Under the pieces are notes generated by a model that was not told the DNA's origin, did no database searches, and was given only the letters and a program-made list of their open reading frames with translations. The translations under genes were made by a program, and so were the position numbers. A DNA stretch of 64,000 nt from Pelecanus crispus (Eukaryota > Chordata > Aves > Pelecaniformes > Pelecanidae), in NCBI RefSeq assembly GCF_030463565.1, contig NC_134646.1:66667710-66731709 (forward strand), written 5' to 3'. Positions 15,901 to 28,500 of the stretch are shown piece by piece (position 1 is the stretch's first letter; each line of letters opens with the position of its first letter).

Positions 15901-18401
15901 CAAAATCATGCTGAAATTTTTGTGTATAACCTAAAGAACCACAAGACTAAGATACCAGCAGTAAAAATAAGCGTATGAAAAGCGTCTATGCTAACCAAAA
16001 GGCAAATTTTAGCCAAGCGGTAACAAAAAGCCATAGCTACATAATATTTTATATGACCACTTGTAACATACTAAGTATAAATTATTAGTAAAGTGGCACT
16101 ACATAGCCTATAATTTATTTCTAGAGTTTTTCAGACTCACCTGCTTTCCTCAGTTACTTCCATCCAATGCATGTAAGTAATAGATGAATCCACAGAGAAG
16201 GAGTGCAAGCTTTCGGGTTTTTCAACATCACACAGAATAATCCGCTTGGTATCAGTAAGGCCAAAAGCCAAAACTAGAGAAAGAGGAGTAAAATGTATGA
16301 ACAACCAACATGCAAAAAAACCCTCTGTAGTTACTTCATACTGAATTAGAAAATTATGTGTCTCCAAAGCCAATTGCTGGACAGAATTTTCTCTTTGTCT
16401 GTTTACAGTCCTTCCAAATTCTCATTTGAAACCTACTCATTATAATGAAGGTTTGAACTCCTATCATATTTTAGGTGATAAAGTCACAGGCATGATCCCA
16501 CAATTATTTATCTAAGTGTTGAACTGAACACACTTCTAACGCTTCTAGCCACAGTTCTGATAAAGCAGAGGCTTCGGTTTTTGCAAATTTGAGGCCAAAA
16601 TTATATATAAAGACTGTCCACCAGGAAGGTTTGGGTTTTATTACAACAAAATACAATTTAAGACTTGCTGAGCAACTTTTGCATCACCTTCTTAACTTTA
16701 TTAATCCGCAAAAGCATATGGCAGGCAAAGGTTTCTATGCTTGCTTACTTGTAATCACAGGCAACCAGCTTAAAAAGAAGTTTCTTAAACTCCTCTGACT
16801 CCATCATAAAACCATACAGGTATTTTTTACCCACGTCATAGAAGAAGATTGTTCCCATTCTTCAGCCTCTAATGAGTCAAAAAATTAACTAATTTCCAGC
16901 TTAGGTTTATTAAGCTACTAATCTCAACATTATTTCTGTTGGTAAGGAAAAGGCTTTATTTTCTTCTCTGGTGTGTTATTAGAGAAATTTTAGCCTCTAA
17001 AGTTCAGTCTGTGCTAAATAAGCTAAGCTCTTCAGTCAACCATGATCAGACAGCCCCTCCCTCTACTCACGCAATAGATTTTGTCACTCAAATAAAATAT
17101 TCTGCTTAGTTAGGAACTGGAAGTTTCGCTATATCTTGAAAAGCAGTATTTTGGACATAAATCCACCTTGTGAATCTTTCTTGCAATTGCTTTGAACGGT
17201 GTAACTCTGTTACTTTGAATAAACCTACATAAAATTAAGCCACCCTTCTCTTCAAACACTTTACTTGAAAATTTCCCTAGCAGATAAGATGTATCATTAC
17301 CACAACTTTCACTGATTTCCAGTGGTATTTTTATTGCACCATATCACCTCATATACTTGACATTACTTTTGCCATCTGGTCTCCAAGCAAGAGCAGTCAC
17401 TTCTTTTCCTGTATTTTCATTTGGAGGCAAACTCCACACTCGTTGAAAGTTTGCAAGCCGATGAAGTAAAACCTACAGAGCAAACACATTGAAGAGAGAA
17501 AAATAAACCACGTTCTCCCATTACTACCAGTCTGTAAATCGGTTCAAGGTGCACTTTACCGCTTTAACAACTCCGACATCTTAAATATCACCTGCTCCTC
17601 TAGCAGATGACTGAATCCCATGTCATTGTAGAGGACAGTATACCGTTCGCTATACAGCAACGCAGAGATCTAAGGCGTGCCTTGTACAAGCCTAGAAGGC
17701 TGTAACCAACAGGGGTTACCCACGCTTCTCCAGCAAAAACGGCCTGAAGGCACAACAGTCTGTCCTCACAAATGACCACATACAGCGGGTCTAGGGAAAA
17801 AAAAAAATCTGAAAATGGATTTAATTTAAATAGGAAATTTCGTGTGCTTTAAAATCCCACTGATACAGGCAGTGAGAGCATCATCAGAACTTTTCGTTTG
17901 GGGAATGAGAAAGTAAAAGGGAAAGAGCAGCAAGCATTGAGACGCTCGATAAAAAATGTTCTATCGCGAGAGGCTTGGCTGAGGTTAGAAGAACCGCGGC
18001 ACAGGAACAGCCCCGGCACCTCGGCGCCCGCAGCGAGCAGGCAGCGCCTTCCCGCCGCGGCAACCGCTCTTCCCCCGAGCCCCTCCGGCCAGCAGCGCCC
18101 GGGCGGCCTCCAGCAGGGCCGGGGAGGCCTCCAGGAGCGCCCGGGCGGCCTCCAGCAGGGCCGGGGAGGCCTCCAGGAGCGCCCGGGCGGCCTCCAGCAG
18201 GGCCGGGGAGGCCTCCAGGAGCGCCCGGGCGGCCTCCAGCAGCGCCCGGCTCCCCCTGCCCGGGGCCGGCGGCGGGGCGGCCGCCGCGCTCACCTCCCCC
18301 GCTCTGTTGGCCAGGGCGATGAGGTCCCTCTTGGGGGACCAGGCCATGAAGACGACCTCCTGCGGCAGCTGCTTCTCGCCCACCTGCCGGAAGGCGGGCA
18401 T
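1000..18401 (-). CDS. ANAPC4: ANAPC4, anaphase-promoting complex subunit 4 (5' 26 coding exons; 3' end off window)
   Basis: APC4 is a scaffold subunit of the APC/C ubiquitin ligase, which targets cyclins and securin for degradation in mitosis and G1. Exons in transcript order: 18294-18401, 17367-17472, 16141-16273, 14798-14872, 14630-14656, 14467-14511, 12624-12708, 12122-12232, 11473-11556, 11136-11222, 10358-10422, 10222-10264, 10037-10113, 9488-9588, 9357-9408, 8995-9050, 7746-7792, 6740-6796, 6527-6583, 5878-5971, 4057-4154, 3440-3501, 3322-3360, 3133-3234, 1940-2017, 1000-1170. They total 2060 nt (686 codons plus 2 nt), keep one frame, and read collinearly with vertebrate APC4. The N-terminal propeller half shows [12 protein letters not shown] (about residues 20-31) and AWRPDGK (65-71); the helical middle includes [13 protein letters not shown]; the C-terminal half includes DQCLQKPA and [17 protein letters not shown]. 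The acidic C-terminal tail known in the family is absent, so about one more exon's worth lies left of base 1. All introns are GT-AG except intron 8 (GC-AG). Confidence 0.96.
4236..4665 (+). repeat. CR1 LINE 3' fragment, degraded
   Basis: Plus-sense text typical of the CR1 reverse-transcriptase C-terminus and 3' UTR is visible: agggctagagcacaagc, gaggagaagttgagg, a glycine-rich middle, then ttggttggattaggtgacca. It has many substitutions and gaps and no intact frame, and the terminal octamer repeats are not clear. It lies in the ANAPC4 intron between exons 20 and 21, antisense to the gene. Confidence 0.72.
6835..7450 (-). repeat. CR1 LINE fragment (reverse transcriptase part), antisense
   Basis: Minus-strand translation gives pieces of a CR1 reverse transcriptase in order: a degenerate catalytic box (FADTIT where active copies read FADDTK), then [13 protein letters not shown], and near the 3' side [18 protein letters not shown]. 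There are several stops and frameshifts. The 3' UTR and terminal repeats are missing. It lies in ANAPC4 intron 17, in the same orientation as the gene. Confidence 0.78.
11557..12121 (-). other. ANAPC4: ANAPC4 intron 8, GC-AG intron
   Basis: The donor reads ttttcag/gcaagt, i.e. GC instead of GT with an otherwise ideal consensus, and the acceptor is tttgttatag. Exon 8 then ends on the glutamine of ITYFQ and exon 9 starts with LDTSLL in phase 0. The nearest GT, four bases further in, would shift the frame. The interior holds AT-rich sequence with no recognised element. Confidence 0.88.
14391..14455. repeat. A/C-rich low-complexity tract
   Basis: A simple run of caaccaac, aaaccaaac and accacaac words lies just downstream of ANAPC4 exon 6 on the gene strand. 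A similar shorter tract lies near 3574-3602. I read no function into them. Confidence 0.6.
14630..14656 (-). CDS. ANAPC4: ANAPC4 exon 5, 27-nt microexon
   Basis: A 27-nt exon lies between a tttcag acceptor and a gtaagaaat donor. It supplies the YSTTAKIF segment joining exon 4 (ending PALPKN) to exon 6 ([15 protein letters not shown]). Its length is a multiple of three and it starts with a split codon that fits exon 4. Without it, the conserved segment present in vertebrate APC4 would be missing. Confidence 0.9.
18094..18243. repeat. GC-rich minisatellite, 42-bp unit made of two 21-bp halves
   Basis: About 3.5 near-identical 42-bp units run head to tail. Each is two related 21-bp halves (gcccgggcggcctccagcagg and the variant gccggggaggcctccaggagc, each to about 21 bases). 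The tract lies in ANAPC4 intron 1, about 50 bp past the exon 1 donor and inside the CpG island. Because the unit is a multiple of three it creates long repetitive open frames on both strands; these are not genes. Confidence 0.93.
18294..18401 (-). CDS. ANAPC4: ANAPC4 exon 1 with start codon
   Basis: The first coding exon has its ATG at 18401-18399 (minus) in a good context (gccATG, purine at -3), reads [15 protein letters not shown], and ends at a gtgagc donor. It lies inside a CpG island. The protein starts closer to the conserved VGEKQLPQE block than the mammalian form I recall, which has a few more N-terminal residues. No upstream in-frame ATG was seen in the GC-rich leader. Confidence 0.92.
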
Positions 18402-18860
18402 GGCGGCGGGGCGCTGCGGCCGGGGGCCGGCCCTGCTCTCCCCGCCTGCCGGGCCCCTTCCCTTTCGCCGCGCTCCCCCGGCCCACCGCGCCGCCGCCGG
18501 CCTCCCGCCCTCCGCTCCCGGCTTCCGGAGGCGGCGCTTCCCGCCGCGGCGCGGACTGGGCCTGTGGGGGGAGCGGGGCCGCCGCGGCCGCCCGCGCCTC
18601 AGCGCCGGGCCCGGGGAGCGGCTCGGGCTCCTCCCGGCCCGCCCGCCCGCCTGCCCGCCGGGGCGAGGCTGCCGCCCGCCCTGTGCCCCGCGGCGGCGGG
18701 CAGGGGCTGTGCTCCCCGGCGGGGCGCGGCTCCCGCCCCTCGCCGCGGCCCTGAGGCCTCGCCGGGGCAGGCGGGGCAGCCCCGGGCTGGCGCTGGTGCC
18801 GGTGCCGCTACCGGTGCCCGTGCCCAGCCTGGGCTGCCTGCGGCGGAGGGGAGGAACTGC

Positions 18861-19479
18861 CCCAAGTGACGCTGCTTCAACTTCAGCGTGACGAACAGCA
18901 GCGCAGAGGTGTCAGCCCCTCCTGCTGCAATGCAAACCTTCGCTTTTCTTGAGGCACCAGCGTTCAATTCCCATTTTTACAACATAACCCACCTCTGTCA
19001 GCAGCGCCAATCCAAAATATTAAAACTAATGATTTTTTTTTTAATTTAACTGGCGGAAGTGGTTTAAAAAGAAATTTAAACATACTTACAAGGTCACTTT
19101 TCCCACTTACTAAGCTTCTGAAGTACGTTTAATTTTTTGTTCTTCGGCTTTTTTCCATTTCGAGAGGGGGAAAAAAAAAAGAATCCCCAAACCTGTACTG
19201 TGAGAGGACTGGAACTAACAGAGCTTGGATTCCTAAGAACTTGTGCCTTCCCAGCACCTCGTCTCTCTTCCTCCCTTGCCCCAAGCCCCCCAGTACCAAC
19301 ACCGCAGAACCACAGTATCCACCAGTACCTCACCTCTCGGCTGTGCTCCTCCCTCCACTTCAGACTCCCACTATACCAGCCAAATAGCTAATCCTAAACA
19401 CACAAAACTGTGACATCGGTAAGTGTGTGGTTTACTTAGCCTTTCTTTTTTTGTGCCAGTAATGATGTAAAATAAAAGA
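18861..19479. other. ZCCHC4-ANAPC4 intergenic spacer
   Basis: This is the stretch between the inferred ZCCHC4 3' end and the ANAPC4 CpG island. It holds AT-rich and mixed sequence with short homopolymers and no recognised gene or repeat. Confidence 0.6.
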
Positions 19480-19504
19480 ACTGTCACTTTTAATTCAATC
19501 AGGT

Positions 19505-19510
19505 TTTATT
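19505..19510 (-). promoter_or_regulatory. ZCCHC4 poly(A) signal AATAAA
   Basis: The first canonical AATAAA on the minus strand lies about 70 nt downstream of the ZCCHC4 stop. If used, it gives a 3' UTR of only about 90-100 nt. Use is inferred from sequence only. Confidence 0.65.
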
Positions 19511-19579
19511 TTGGATGTTAATATTAACATTTTTAGAAAATAGACTCAAAGGCTGGCCATAAAAAAAAAAGAATAATAA

Positions 19580-22500
19580 TTATGTATCAGCAAGCGAAGT
19601 CACATCTTTTTTTTTCTTATTCTTTACTTTCTTCCTAGAGAATATGGCACGCTTCATAGCTGATCTTTTACAGATGCCCATCTTTATGGTCTTCAGAGTT
19701 TTCTGCCTTGGCTTTTTGTCACCTCTGTAAAGCAAAAAAGGGAGATATAGATTAGAATAAAATGGAGAACGTACTTCCACATTTGCTGGGTTTTTAAATA
19801 ATCTGTCCATGAAAGTATATGAACTTAGAAGTACTGTCACAAAAAGTACAAGGAACATTCCATCTTACAATGTTATGACATTTAATCTTCCTAAAACTGT
19901 TTCTCCACTTTATTGCCATTATTTTTCATTATTCAGTGTTTTCCTTTAAATGGATGTAGAAAACTTAAGAAATGCCACCAACCCAAGTATAAAAAAGCAC
20001 AGACTTCTGTGCTCAATATATAATGCATGAATATATAATAGAAAGGCTTTGAAGAAAGTACATAAAGCTTAACAATATTATGAAGACTCCTGCAAGTAAC
20101 ACAAGACCTAAATATAACTAGCAAGTGGATTGTTTTCTGTCTCTGCCAAAGGATGCATTTCATAACACAAAAAACCACTGAATAATTTTAAGAAATAAAA
20201 CATACAGATGTTTTTATTAGAAACCTAAGTTATCTTCTGTAATAAATCAGCAAAAGAAATAACTGATTGCCTGAAAGGACTAAACCATTCCAGTACAATA
20301 TATACTTGACAGAAGAAACAGATGACATTTCACAAATTTCTTTTAGTATCCTTTTTACTTTTCTAAGCAAAGGAAAAAAAAAAACATTAAGGGGGGAAAT
20401 TTTTAAGTGACAACTGTAAAATGAAATATTGGTACATTTTAGCTCTCATACTCCATAACCAAAACTCAGATTAGTGTCACAGAAGGACATGAAGCAATAC
20501 ACCTGTAGCCCTCTACCAGCCAGCAGGCATCTGGTGACTCTCTCTTGACGCTGATCCAAGAGGTTAACTATCTGAATCTCACTACGCAACAGAGGTACAT
20601 CTTTTGGGAGGAAAAAGTTGCATTTCCACTGTTACATCCATTCAAGTCAAGAATCACAAACAAACCCACACAGTCTGCAGAGGAAGTTACAAAAGTGTGG
20701 GCCAACTATCCCAAACTAGAAAGACTGAGCCAACTGCTGGATCATCTCTTAGCAAATCCCCTCTCCTCTTTTCAGTTAGTTCCCTCTGAAGACCATCACA
20801 CACAATTTTTTTTGTCTCTTGATACACAGAAGTACGTGCTTGTGTATGTTACAGAAGCACAATCATGGCAGAATAAAAGAGCTTAATGTGCTCCTCTTTA
20901 ACATGGTGCAGATTCAGACCATACTACAGAGAGCACCTGAAATACCTGATGGAAAAAAGAAAAACATGCCACGACAAAGCAAGAGAGACATGAAGCAATA
21001 AAAACAGTGCAGTGACTTTCTACTTCCCTTTCAGGAGGAATCCAAAGGGGATAAAAGTGTTTCATTACTTTAATTTCGAATCTTCTTGACAGAGCTATCT
21101 CATGCACTCTTCACCAAGTTTGGGATCCATATAAATCAGTTTTGAACGAAAAGCCACAGTTAAGGAATTGGGAGCCAGAGTAAGTCACCTGCCTGTTTTT
21201 TATCATATCCTCCTTCAGTATGTACCCCCCAGCAATACATCAATTGGGCAACAGTGAAAGCTGATGACAGCATCCAAAGCCAAAAATTATCTCTAAGTGA
21301 TTTCCATGAAAAAAGATCTAATCTCACCTGAATGCTATCTTTTATTACATTAATATCACACTTACTGGCAAGCTGTTCTGGTGTGGGAGAGACTGGGACA
21401 GGTACTGCGTTTGTGACCTGCCTTGCCACAGACAAAACAGCCAGCATCAGTCTTCTCACAAGCGTGGCTTTGAAGAGCGCAGCAGTTGCAATTGTTACAG
21501 TGAAACCAAGCTGCAAAATAAGTAACATGATTTATGATCTTGAAAAGGTTTGGAATGATCATTCTGAAACTAAGCTTTAAATATAGGCTTATATTATCAG
21601 GTTTTTAATTTTGTTTTAGTTTTACAGAGATGGATGTAGTCAGTTTCTGGTCCCTTACCACATTTCGTAAGGCAGCCAGGAACTTCTCTATTAGATATAC
21701 TGTGTAACTATTTCAATATAACTGAATTATTTTGCCATTAGAACTGTTATTCTGTACGTGATCTTAACATGAAAAACAGTCTCGATGTTAAAATGGCCTT
21801 AACAAATCGTGATTTCTGCTACCGGTAGCAAAAATGAGTGCTTCGGCTATTTAAACACAGCTGTAAATACAACTGCATCTGTGTATGAAACTGCAGAGAT
21901 CATGCCCTCTCAAACATTTTAGTAATTTCCTACTTGTTTATAAAATCCCAATGAAAAAGTTTACAAAATCACGAAACACCTATATGACAAATTGAAATAT
22001 TTAAGTTTTCCTATAACAAATATAACTGGGATTTAGTATGCCTTGACAAGAATTTATCACGTTTCCACACAGTATACCTAAATATATCTAAATTATCTAA
22101 TGGCAACTTGTGAAATTGAGATTTTTCCTTTACTCTATGTCTTCTGAATGATTACATTTTATCTGTTTTACAGAGTATTTTCTCTTCCGGTTTGTCATCT
22201 CAGTTTCTTTGGACTAGAGCTTAAACAATAAGCGTACTTTTATTTAGAAAAGTATTTTTCTGTACTTACAGGGTTTTACACATTTTTTGCAAAGAACACA
22301 ATGTTTCCATCGTCTACCATCCTACAAAAGATGAATAAATGCATTGTTTGTTTGTTTAAAAAACCCACTGATTCTATCTTAAAACTGAACTACTGATGTA
22401 TCATCCCTATTATTTACAGAAACAGGTCCTCTGGAGGAAGGACTGTAACTTAAAAACAACAGTCCTGAGAATCTGTGACAACAGCAAGCAAAATGGCTGC

Positions 22501-25500
22501 ATTTTGAAATTAGCAAGTTCTACAACTTCGAAAACGTAAGAAGAAATGTATGTGTCAACACACCACTGATGAATAAGGTATGGTGTAAGTGGCAAGTAGT
22601 AAACCTTTCCTGTCCTCTTTCCAACACAAAGGAATTGGGGAAAGAGAAATCAATTCCCAGCAGGCTATGAATGATGTCCTGTGAAGTTAGTAAGTCGTGT
22701 ATGAAACTGAACTGTTTGGGGTTTCCCAAGGAAATCAGTATCAGGATAGGTTTTTACCAGAGCAAACAGGACAGAAGTTATTATCTGACTACTGCTAAAA
22801 TTGCCATCCAGAAAGAAGTCAAAATACTTACTTTTGACGTACATGAATTGCATATCTCACAGTGCTGGTTACCAGAACTAACATACCGCTGACATATAGC
22901 GCAAAACCTGGAAAAAAAACAATTATAAATGTACTGGTTCTCTATTTGCTCACGAAGCAATATAAATTAATTTTATACAAGCTCAACTATCATATAGGGA
23001 TTGCAAAATCACTTTGCTAAAATAAAGGTGATGTTTTTGATGTGTAAAATCGCAACTTAGGCCCAGAGCCCCATAATCATTTAAACACAGTATATCCAAA
23101 TAGTAGAATTCAGGTGCTTGCATTCAAATTAGCAACACTATCAGCAGTAAATCAAACCAAATCCATTCCTTTGTCCTTGATGCTTCTCTTAATGTTCATT
23201 TTATTAACTACTGTTTCAACCAACCTGATTTTAAGGGATAGCTGTAAATCTCTCTCTCTGGTAGGCATACACAACACTTCCTATAGACTAGCTGAGAAAT
23301 CTCATCATCCCACACTGGAAAACATAAACCTCTTTTTAGGTGCCCAGCTCGCCTACACATTGTTTATAGAACGTGTGACCTTAGAATGAGACAGAGCACT
23401 GTGCTCTTGAGCCTGGCATCCAAAAGCTGGGCATGACAATACTGAACAGCACCACCCCAAAGTCCTTGAGAGACCTTATGCCCTAATTGAGAACAAACAC
23501 ACTCTTTCAATCACTTGAATGTTAACACATCTTACCTATAACCCTCTTCTACAGGAAGTACAATCATACTTGGGGTGAGGTTCGTGAAGATACGGACAGG
23601 GGACTGTCTACGACCTGTCTTGCCATGTTTATAAAGTGCATGATTATCATAGTCTACCTAGAAAAATAAAACCATAGAAAAAGAGGCTTAAACGGAATGC
23701 TAAGCACAGGCAGAACTATCTACATATTTATTATATGTCCCTTATGAAATTTTCATTTTTATATAAGGACTCTAACCCCAAATTAGATTACAAATTCTAC
23801 AGCAAGTATTTTGTCTTACTTGTTTTTAAATTTGTGCAACTGTAATAACAGGCTAGTCTCAGGAAACTTAGTTCCCAACACTAAAAGAATCCTATTTTAC
23901 TTACCCCTTTTTGCTCTTTTGCACAGGATATCTAAGATAACATTGCAGTTGTTTGTTCTACAAAAGAGCAACCCATTAAAAAAGCTAAAACTATACTGTT
24001 TGGTCTATCTGGCAGTACAAGAGTCCACGAGCATCTTAACCTATCTCAGAATAATTACAAAGCTGCAAATCCAATCAGCAGTGCTTTTTCCAGCACTGCC
24101 TTTGGACTTGTCACAAAAATTCTCATCTCTGAACACTAGCAGGAACGCAGTCTAGCCTAGCACGAGTTTCCAACCTTCTTCCACAAATTTCCATTCTACA
24201 AGGTACAAATATGTTGTCCAGAACACCCATGTCAAACTTTATGCAGAGTTGTTATATGAGAAAATAAAACTTTAATATCATGATACCATGATACCATGAC
24301 TATCTCTCAAAAGTCACTGGCCAGATTATTGCTTTATCACTGACAACTTCATTTATTACAGAATTCCAAAAACTTCCATTGTTGTAATTCTACTCTGGTC
24401 CCAGAAGTTTTGGAGGTAAAAGACCTTAATTTTTTTTTTTTTTTTTTTGACCAGGGCTGGGCATTACCCACCGAGCTACTGACATTTCAACATCTGGGAA
24501 AAATTAAACACTCTTCTTTAAGTTACCTCTCACCTCTGCAGCATGCACCTGTCAAAATTAGTGCAAATTTTGTCACACCGAAAACCTTGCAGACAAAACT
24601 AGTTAATAGATAGATGAGTTAAAAGGGATGTAATGAACTGCAGGAGTGTGACAAAGTTATCAAAGGTATGACTAACAGAACAAATACAGAATCTGGGCTT
24701 CACATGATAAGCACCGCTGGGTTTGCAGTGCCTCCAACGCAGTCAAAATTAAAGTTCAAGAAGGCGGCCCATCTACAGCCAAGTGCTACCACTGTATCTG
24801 CTTTCATGTGCATTCCTGTTCACACCGCACGTGACTGAAATTCAGCAGATTCACTGGGTTCAGTTGTACCTGGTAATCCATCATACTGAAGCTTGGGAAA
24901 AATTCCAGAATACGAGATTCAAAGAAGTATGGAAAGATCCAGAAGATGGGCATCTCTTGGTTGTTATGACCTAGTAATGAAAAGACTTAGATGTACATTA
25001 AACAAGGTACAAAAAGCATCAAAAATTTACAGTAAATACATAAACATGTATATGTATGTCATGCTGGGCATAAGAACTAGTTCCTTTAGGTGACGAAGTC
25101 TTGGTATATTTTATGTATGCAGAGCTGTAAGCACCACCTAACGAACAACTCTTGTTCTTAGTTAATTTTTAAGAGAGACTTAGAGAACTGGGGATTATTA
25201 AACTAAAAGTATCAGGAGAGTATATTAGATATATGGTAGTTCATATAGAAATTATAACATGCGTGTGTTCACATTCACCTGAGTAGCAAGAATCACAGCT
25301 TTTAAACAGGTACTTTTTCTTACAGTGATGTTACAGTTCAACCCACCTATCTGGCTGTAATACATACCTTCTTTGTCTGCCTCCTTCCACATTGCCATCA
25401 GTTTTTTAAAACTAGAAGCCAGTGCTTCCACTAAACCTCCAAATGGGGGATCAGTTACCATAATGACTCTTTCACCATTGTCTTGATACAAGAATTTCCT

Positions 25501-28500
25501 ACAAGTTTCACGTGCAGCCTGTAAGAAACAGAGGTTAATTTCCAGAAATATAGATTCAAGAGCTGTAAAAATATTGTATTTGGCAATAAAATTATTATTT
25601 TAGAAGTTTCAACTTTGAAGATGGAAGTTATTTCCTCTTGTGGGGGTGCATTTTCTCTTGTGTAGTGTTTAAAAAGAAAGAACGAACTAGTTAAAGCACT
25701 GAAAACAAGTGCCCTGTTCAGCCAGGGATAACGTATCCAGGGCAGATGCAGTTCAAGCATAGTCTTCTATCATAAGATAGTGTTCTTCCCAAGGGTACTA
25801 AATTTAACTTGGAAAAAAGATGTTATTCATAGCAAGAAAACAGAGTTTAGGCTCAGAATACATTTTATTCTTGACCTTCAACTTTAGTTTTAATCCGTAA
25901 AGCCTGAAGCCTTACCAAAGTAACAGGAAAAAATTCAGTCCACTGAAAACTGATTCAATTCATACTGGTTATAAAAATATAGTCTTCAAATTTTAGCAAT
26001 CCAACCCGGACTCTATTATTAAAGGAAATGTAAAAAAATATGTATTCACTGCCATTTGGCAGTGTTCCCTCATCTATTATTTAGATTCTACTGCATTCCA
26101 AAACCAGTTTTTTAACATTAATATGCATTCAAAAGTGCAGCAATTCAGTCCTTGAATACACTACAACACAGTGCCATTACAGGTGTCACCTTTTCACACC
26201 TTGAAAAGAACACTACAGTGTTTATAATGCAGATGAAGAGTCTTTTATTTTAATTGAAAAGTACAAAACTTGAATACGGTAATGGAAAAAAAAATTCAAA
26301 GGTAAGGCTTTCAGACCAGCATCTCATTTCATTCTAGACAATTCTTTTTATTTTCAAGATCCTATTCAAAATTAAGCTTCAGAATGGAAAAAATCTGAAA
26401 ATTACCTACATACGGGAAAAGGTATTACAATAAACATGTTTATGCAAATCAGCAGTGGCTTACTAATAATGGCAGGGGAAGAGCAAAGAGTGAGTATACT
26501 ACTGGGATAAATGTTTGAAATTAATGTTTGGAATTGAATTACACCGTGATTCTCTGTACAAAGCTACAATAAACGTCCTACTGCAGCTGCAGGTTTCCTA
26601 ATGAACTCAAAATTAAGCACTTAATATGACATTTAAAAAGAAACAAGAAATTCAGCATTTTTTTAAACCATGACACTAATTCAACCTCATTTTATGACAA
26701 CAAGGTTAACCTTTTGACCTTGCTTGTCTGGAATAAAGCAGGAAAACCTCCTCTTCCCTCCCACCTCAAGTGCCAGTGAACAAGTCCCATGGCATCCACT
26801 GAGCTTGTAAAGACTGGGAATAAAACAATTAATTCTGTTGTAGCAACACAACAACAGGGCTAATGAACACTCATATAAGGCGACAACTCACACCAAATTG
26901 TCATTTTAATAAAAGCAGCAGTTAAGGTGTGTAAGTAACATCAGTTAGCATAAATTTAATAGGCAACTTCATCTTGGAATCAAGTGGGAGATAATTACTG
27001 ATAGTACTGTTATTCTTTGATTTCCACTACTGTTGACCATTTTTACCTCATGGTGGTTGTCCTCTACTAGACTAGCCATGACTTTCTTACAAAATTCTGC
27101 ATCAACAACATGTACTTTTTTACAAAGCACTCAAGAAATACTTGGCCTTACCTCTCCACCAAAAAAATAATGATTAAACATGTTGTAGTGGCAGAATTCA
27201 TCTTCTGTGTAAAACTGTGAATACCTGTAAAATAAGGTTTAAGTAGTAGAAAAATAAAAACAACTTCTTGCCCGTCCTAAAGGGCATTTACAGTGAAAAC
27301 AAGGCCTTAAGAAAAACAACATCTTTGGGTTCTGATTACTGACAACACACACCAATACAGGGAATTATTAGGTATAATTACTTTTCTCATAAACTGGATG
27401 TCATTTGTGTATGTGTGCAGGAACAGAGATGCAGAGACATGAAAGGGAAAACGACCACCAATTTATCTTTTAAAGCACTAAGAACACAAATCTTTGTGCA
27501 TACCCTTCAGACAGATAAACGTTTATCAAAACCTACCTGAAATCAATATCTAGCAGAAGGCTTCTAACCTTGAAATCTTCTTCTTGTGATGCTTTTGACT
27601 GGATCATTTCATGAAGCCTGAATTATAATTGGAGCAAAGAAATTTAACACATAATCATTGGCTTCAGAAATTATCTTGCAAGACAAGAATGGCTGGTACT
27701 TTACTAAACCTAAAACCAAACAGATAGAGAAAATGGAGTAATCTGAATTTGGATGGTTCTATTTCGCTAATATTCAAAGTTAGAAAAAGATGTTAGTCTT
27801 AAAAGGTGAAAAGTCAGTGGAGCCTACTGGATCACCATGAACAAAAAAAACCCCAAACATAAGCAAAGAAACTCATTGCCACTTCTGTAAGAAACAAAGC
27901 AGGACATTCAAAGTGTATGTATGTGTGTTATTCGCAGTGCAGCTAAAGCCTTCTCCTGTATCTTATGAGCTCAAAGCAAGACCCCACTAGATGCTTGGAT
28001 AACCCCAACCAATTAAAGCATAGCGAACCTCTTATTAGGGGAGAATCCTTGATTATTTAGCTATTAGTAAGCTGCACAGTTTTGAGACTGAAATATTATT
28101 TGCAAGTATAATAATTCTCACTGACGTACCTGGGTGTTCCAACAGAGAGCACTCGTCTGAATCCCAAATCAATAATAAGATCCAGAAGAAACTGGCAACT
28201 TCTGTCTGCAAATAAATACTGTGCATTTGTTTTTTTATTCTCCAGTGGATACAGAAGTTGAGTGGGACTTTTTAACTGGGCAGTGGAGACATCACACAGG
28301 AACTGGTGATCCAAGTGTTTTTCCCATTCAGCTGGCAATAGCAATTGCTGGCATTGCTGGCAAAACCTCCTCTTTGATAACGGCAACAGAACAAAATTCT
28401 TGTACCTTTAAATACAAAAGACAATAGGGAACAAGCTTTTAAAAAGCCTCTATAAAAGATATGAGGGGGAGCTCTGAAGGGGGTTTCATATGTTCTAAGA

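Larger units (their letters stand above)
17990..18860. promoter_or_regulatory. CpG island and promoter region of ANAPC4
   Basis: A sharply bounded stretch very rich in G+C and CpG within AT-rich flanks spans ANAPC4 exon 1 and its upstream side. No TATA box is visible. The transcription start is inferred to lie upstream of 18401 on the minus strand but cannot be placed exactly from sequence alone. Confidence 0.8.

Noticed and set aside
17898-18869. 323-codon plus-strand open frame and several overlapping frames on both strands
   Set aside because: Created by the 42-bp minisatellite and CpG-island composition across ANAPC4 exon 1; low-complexity Pro/Gly/Arg with no domain.
24783-24974. 63-codon plus-strand open frame
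   Set aside because: Opposite-strand shadow of ZCCHC4 exon 8, whose minus-strand reading gives the conserved [14 protein letters not shown].
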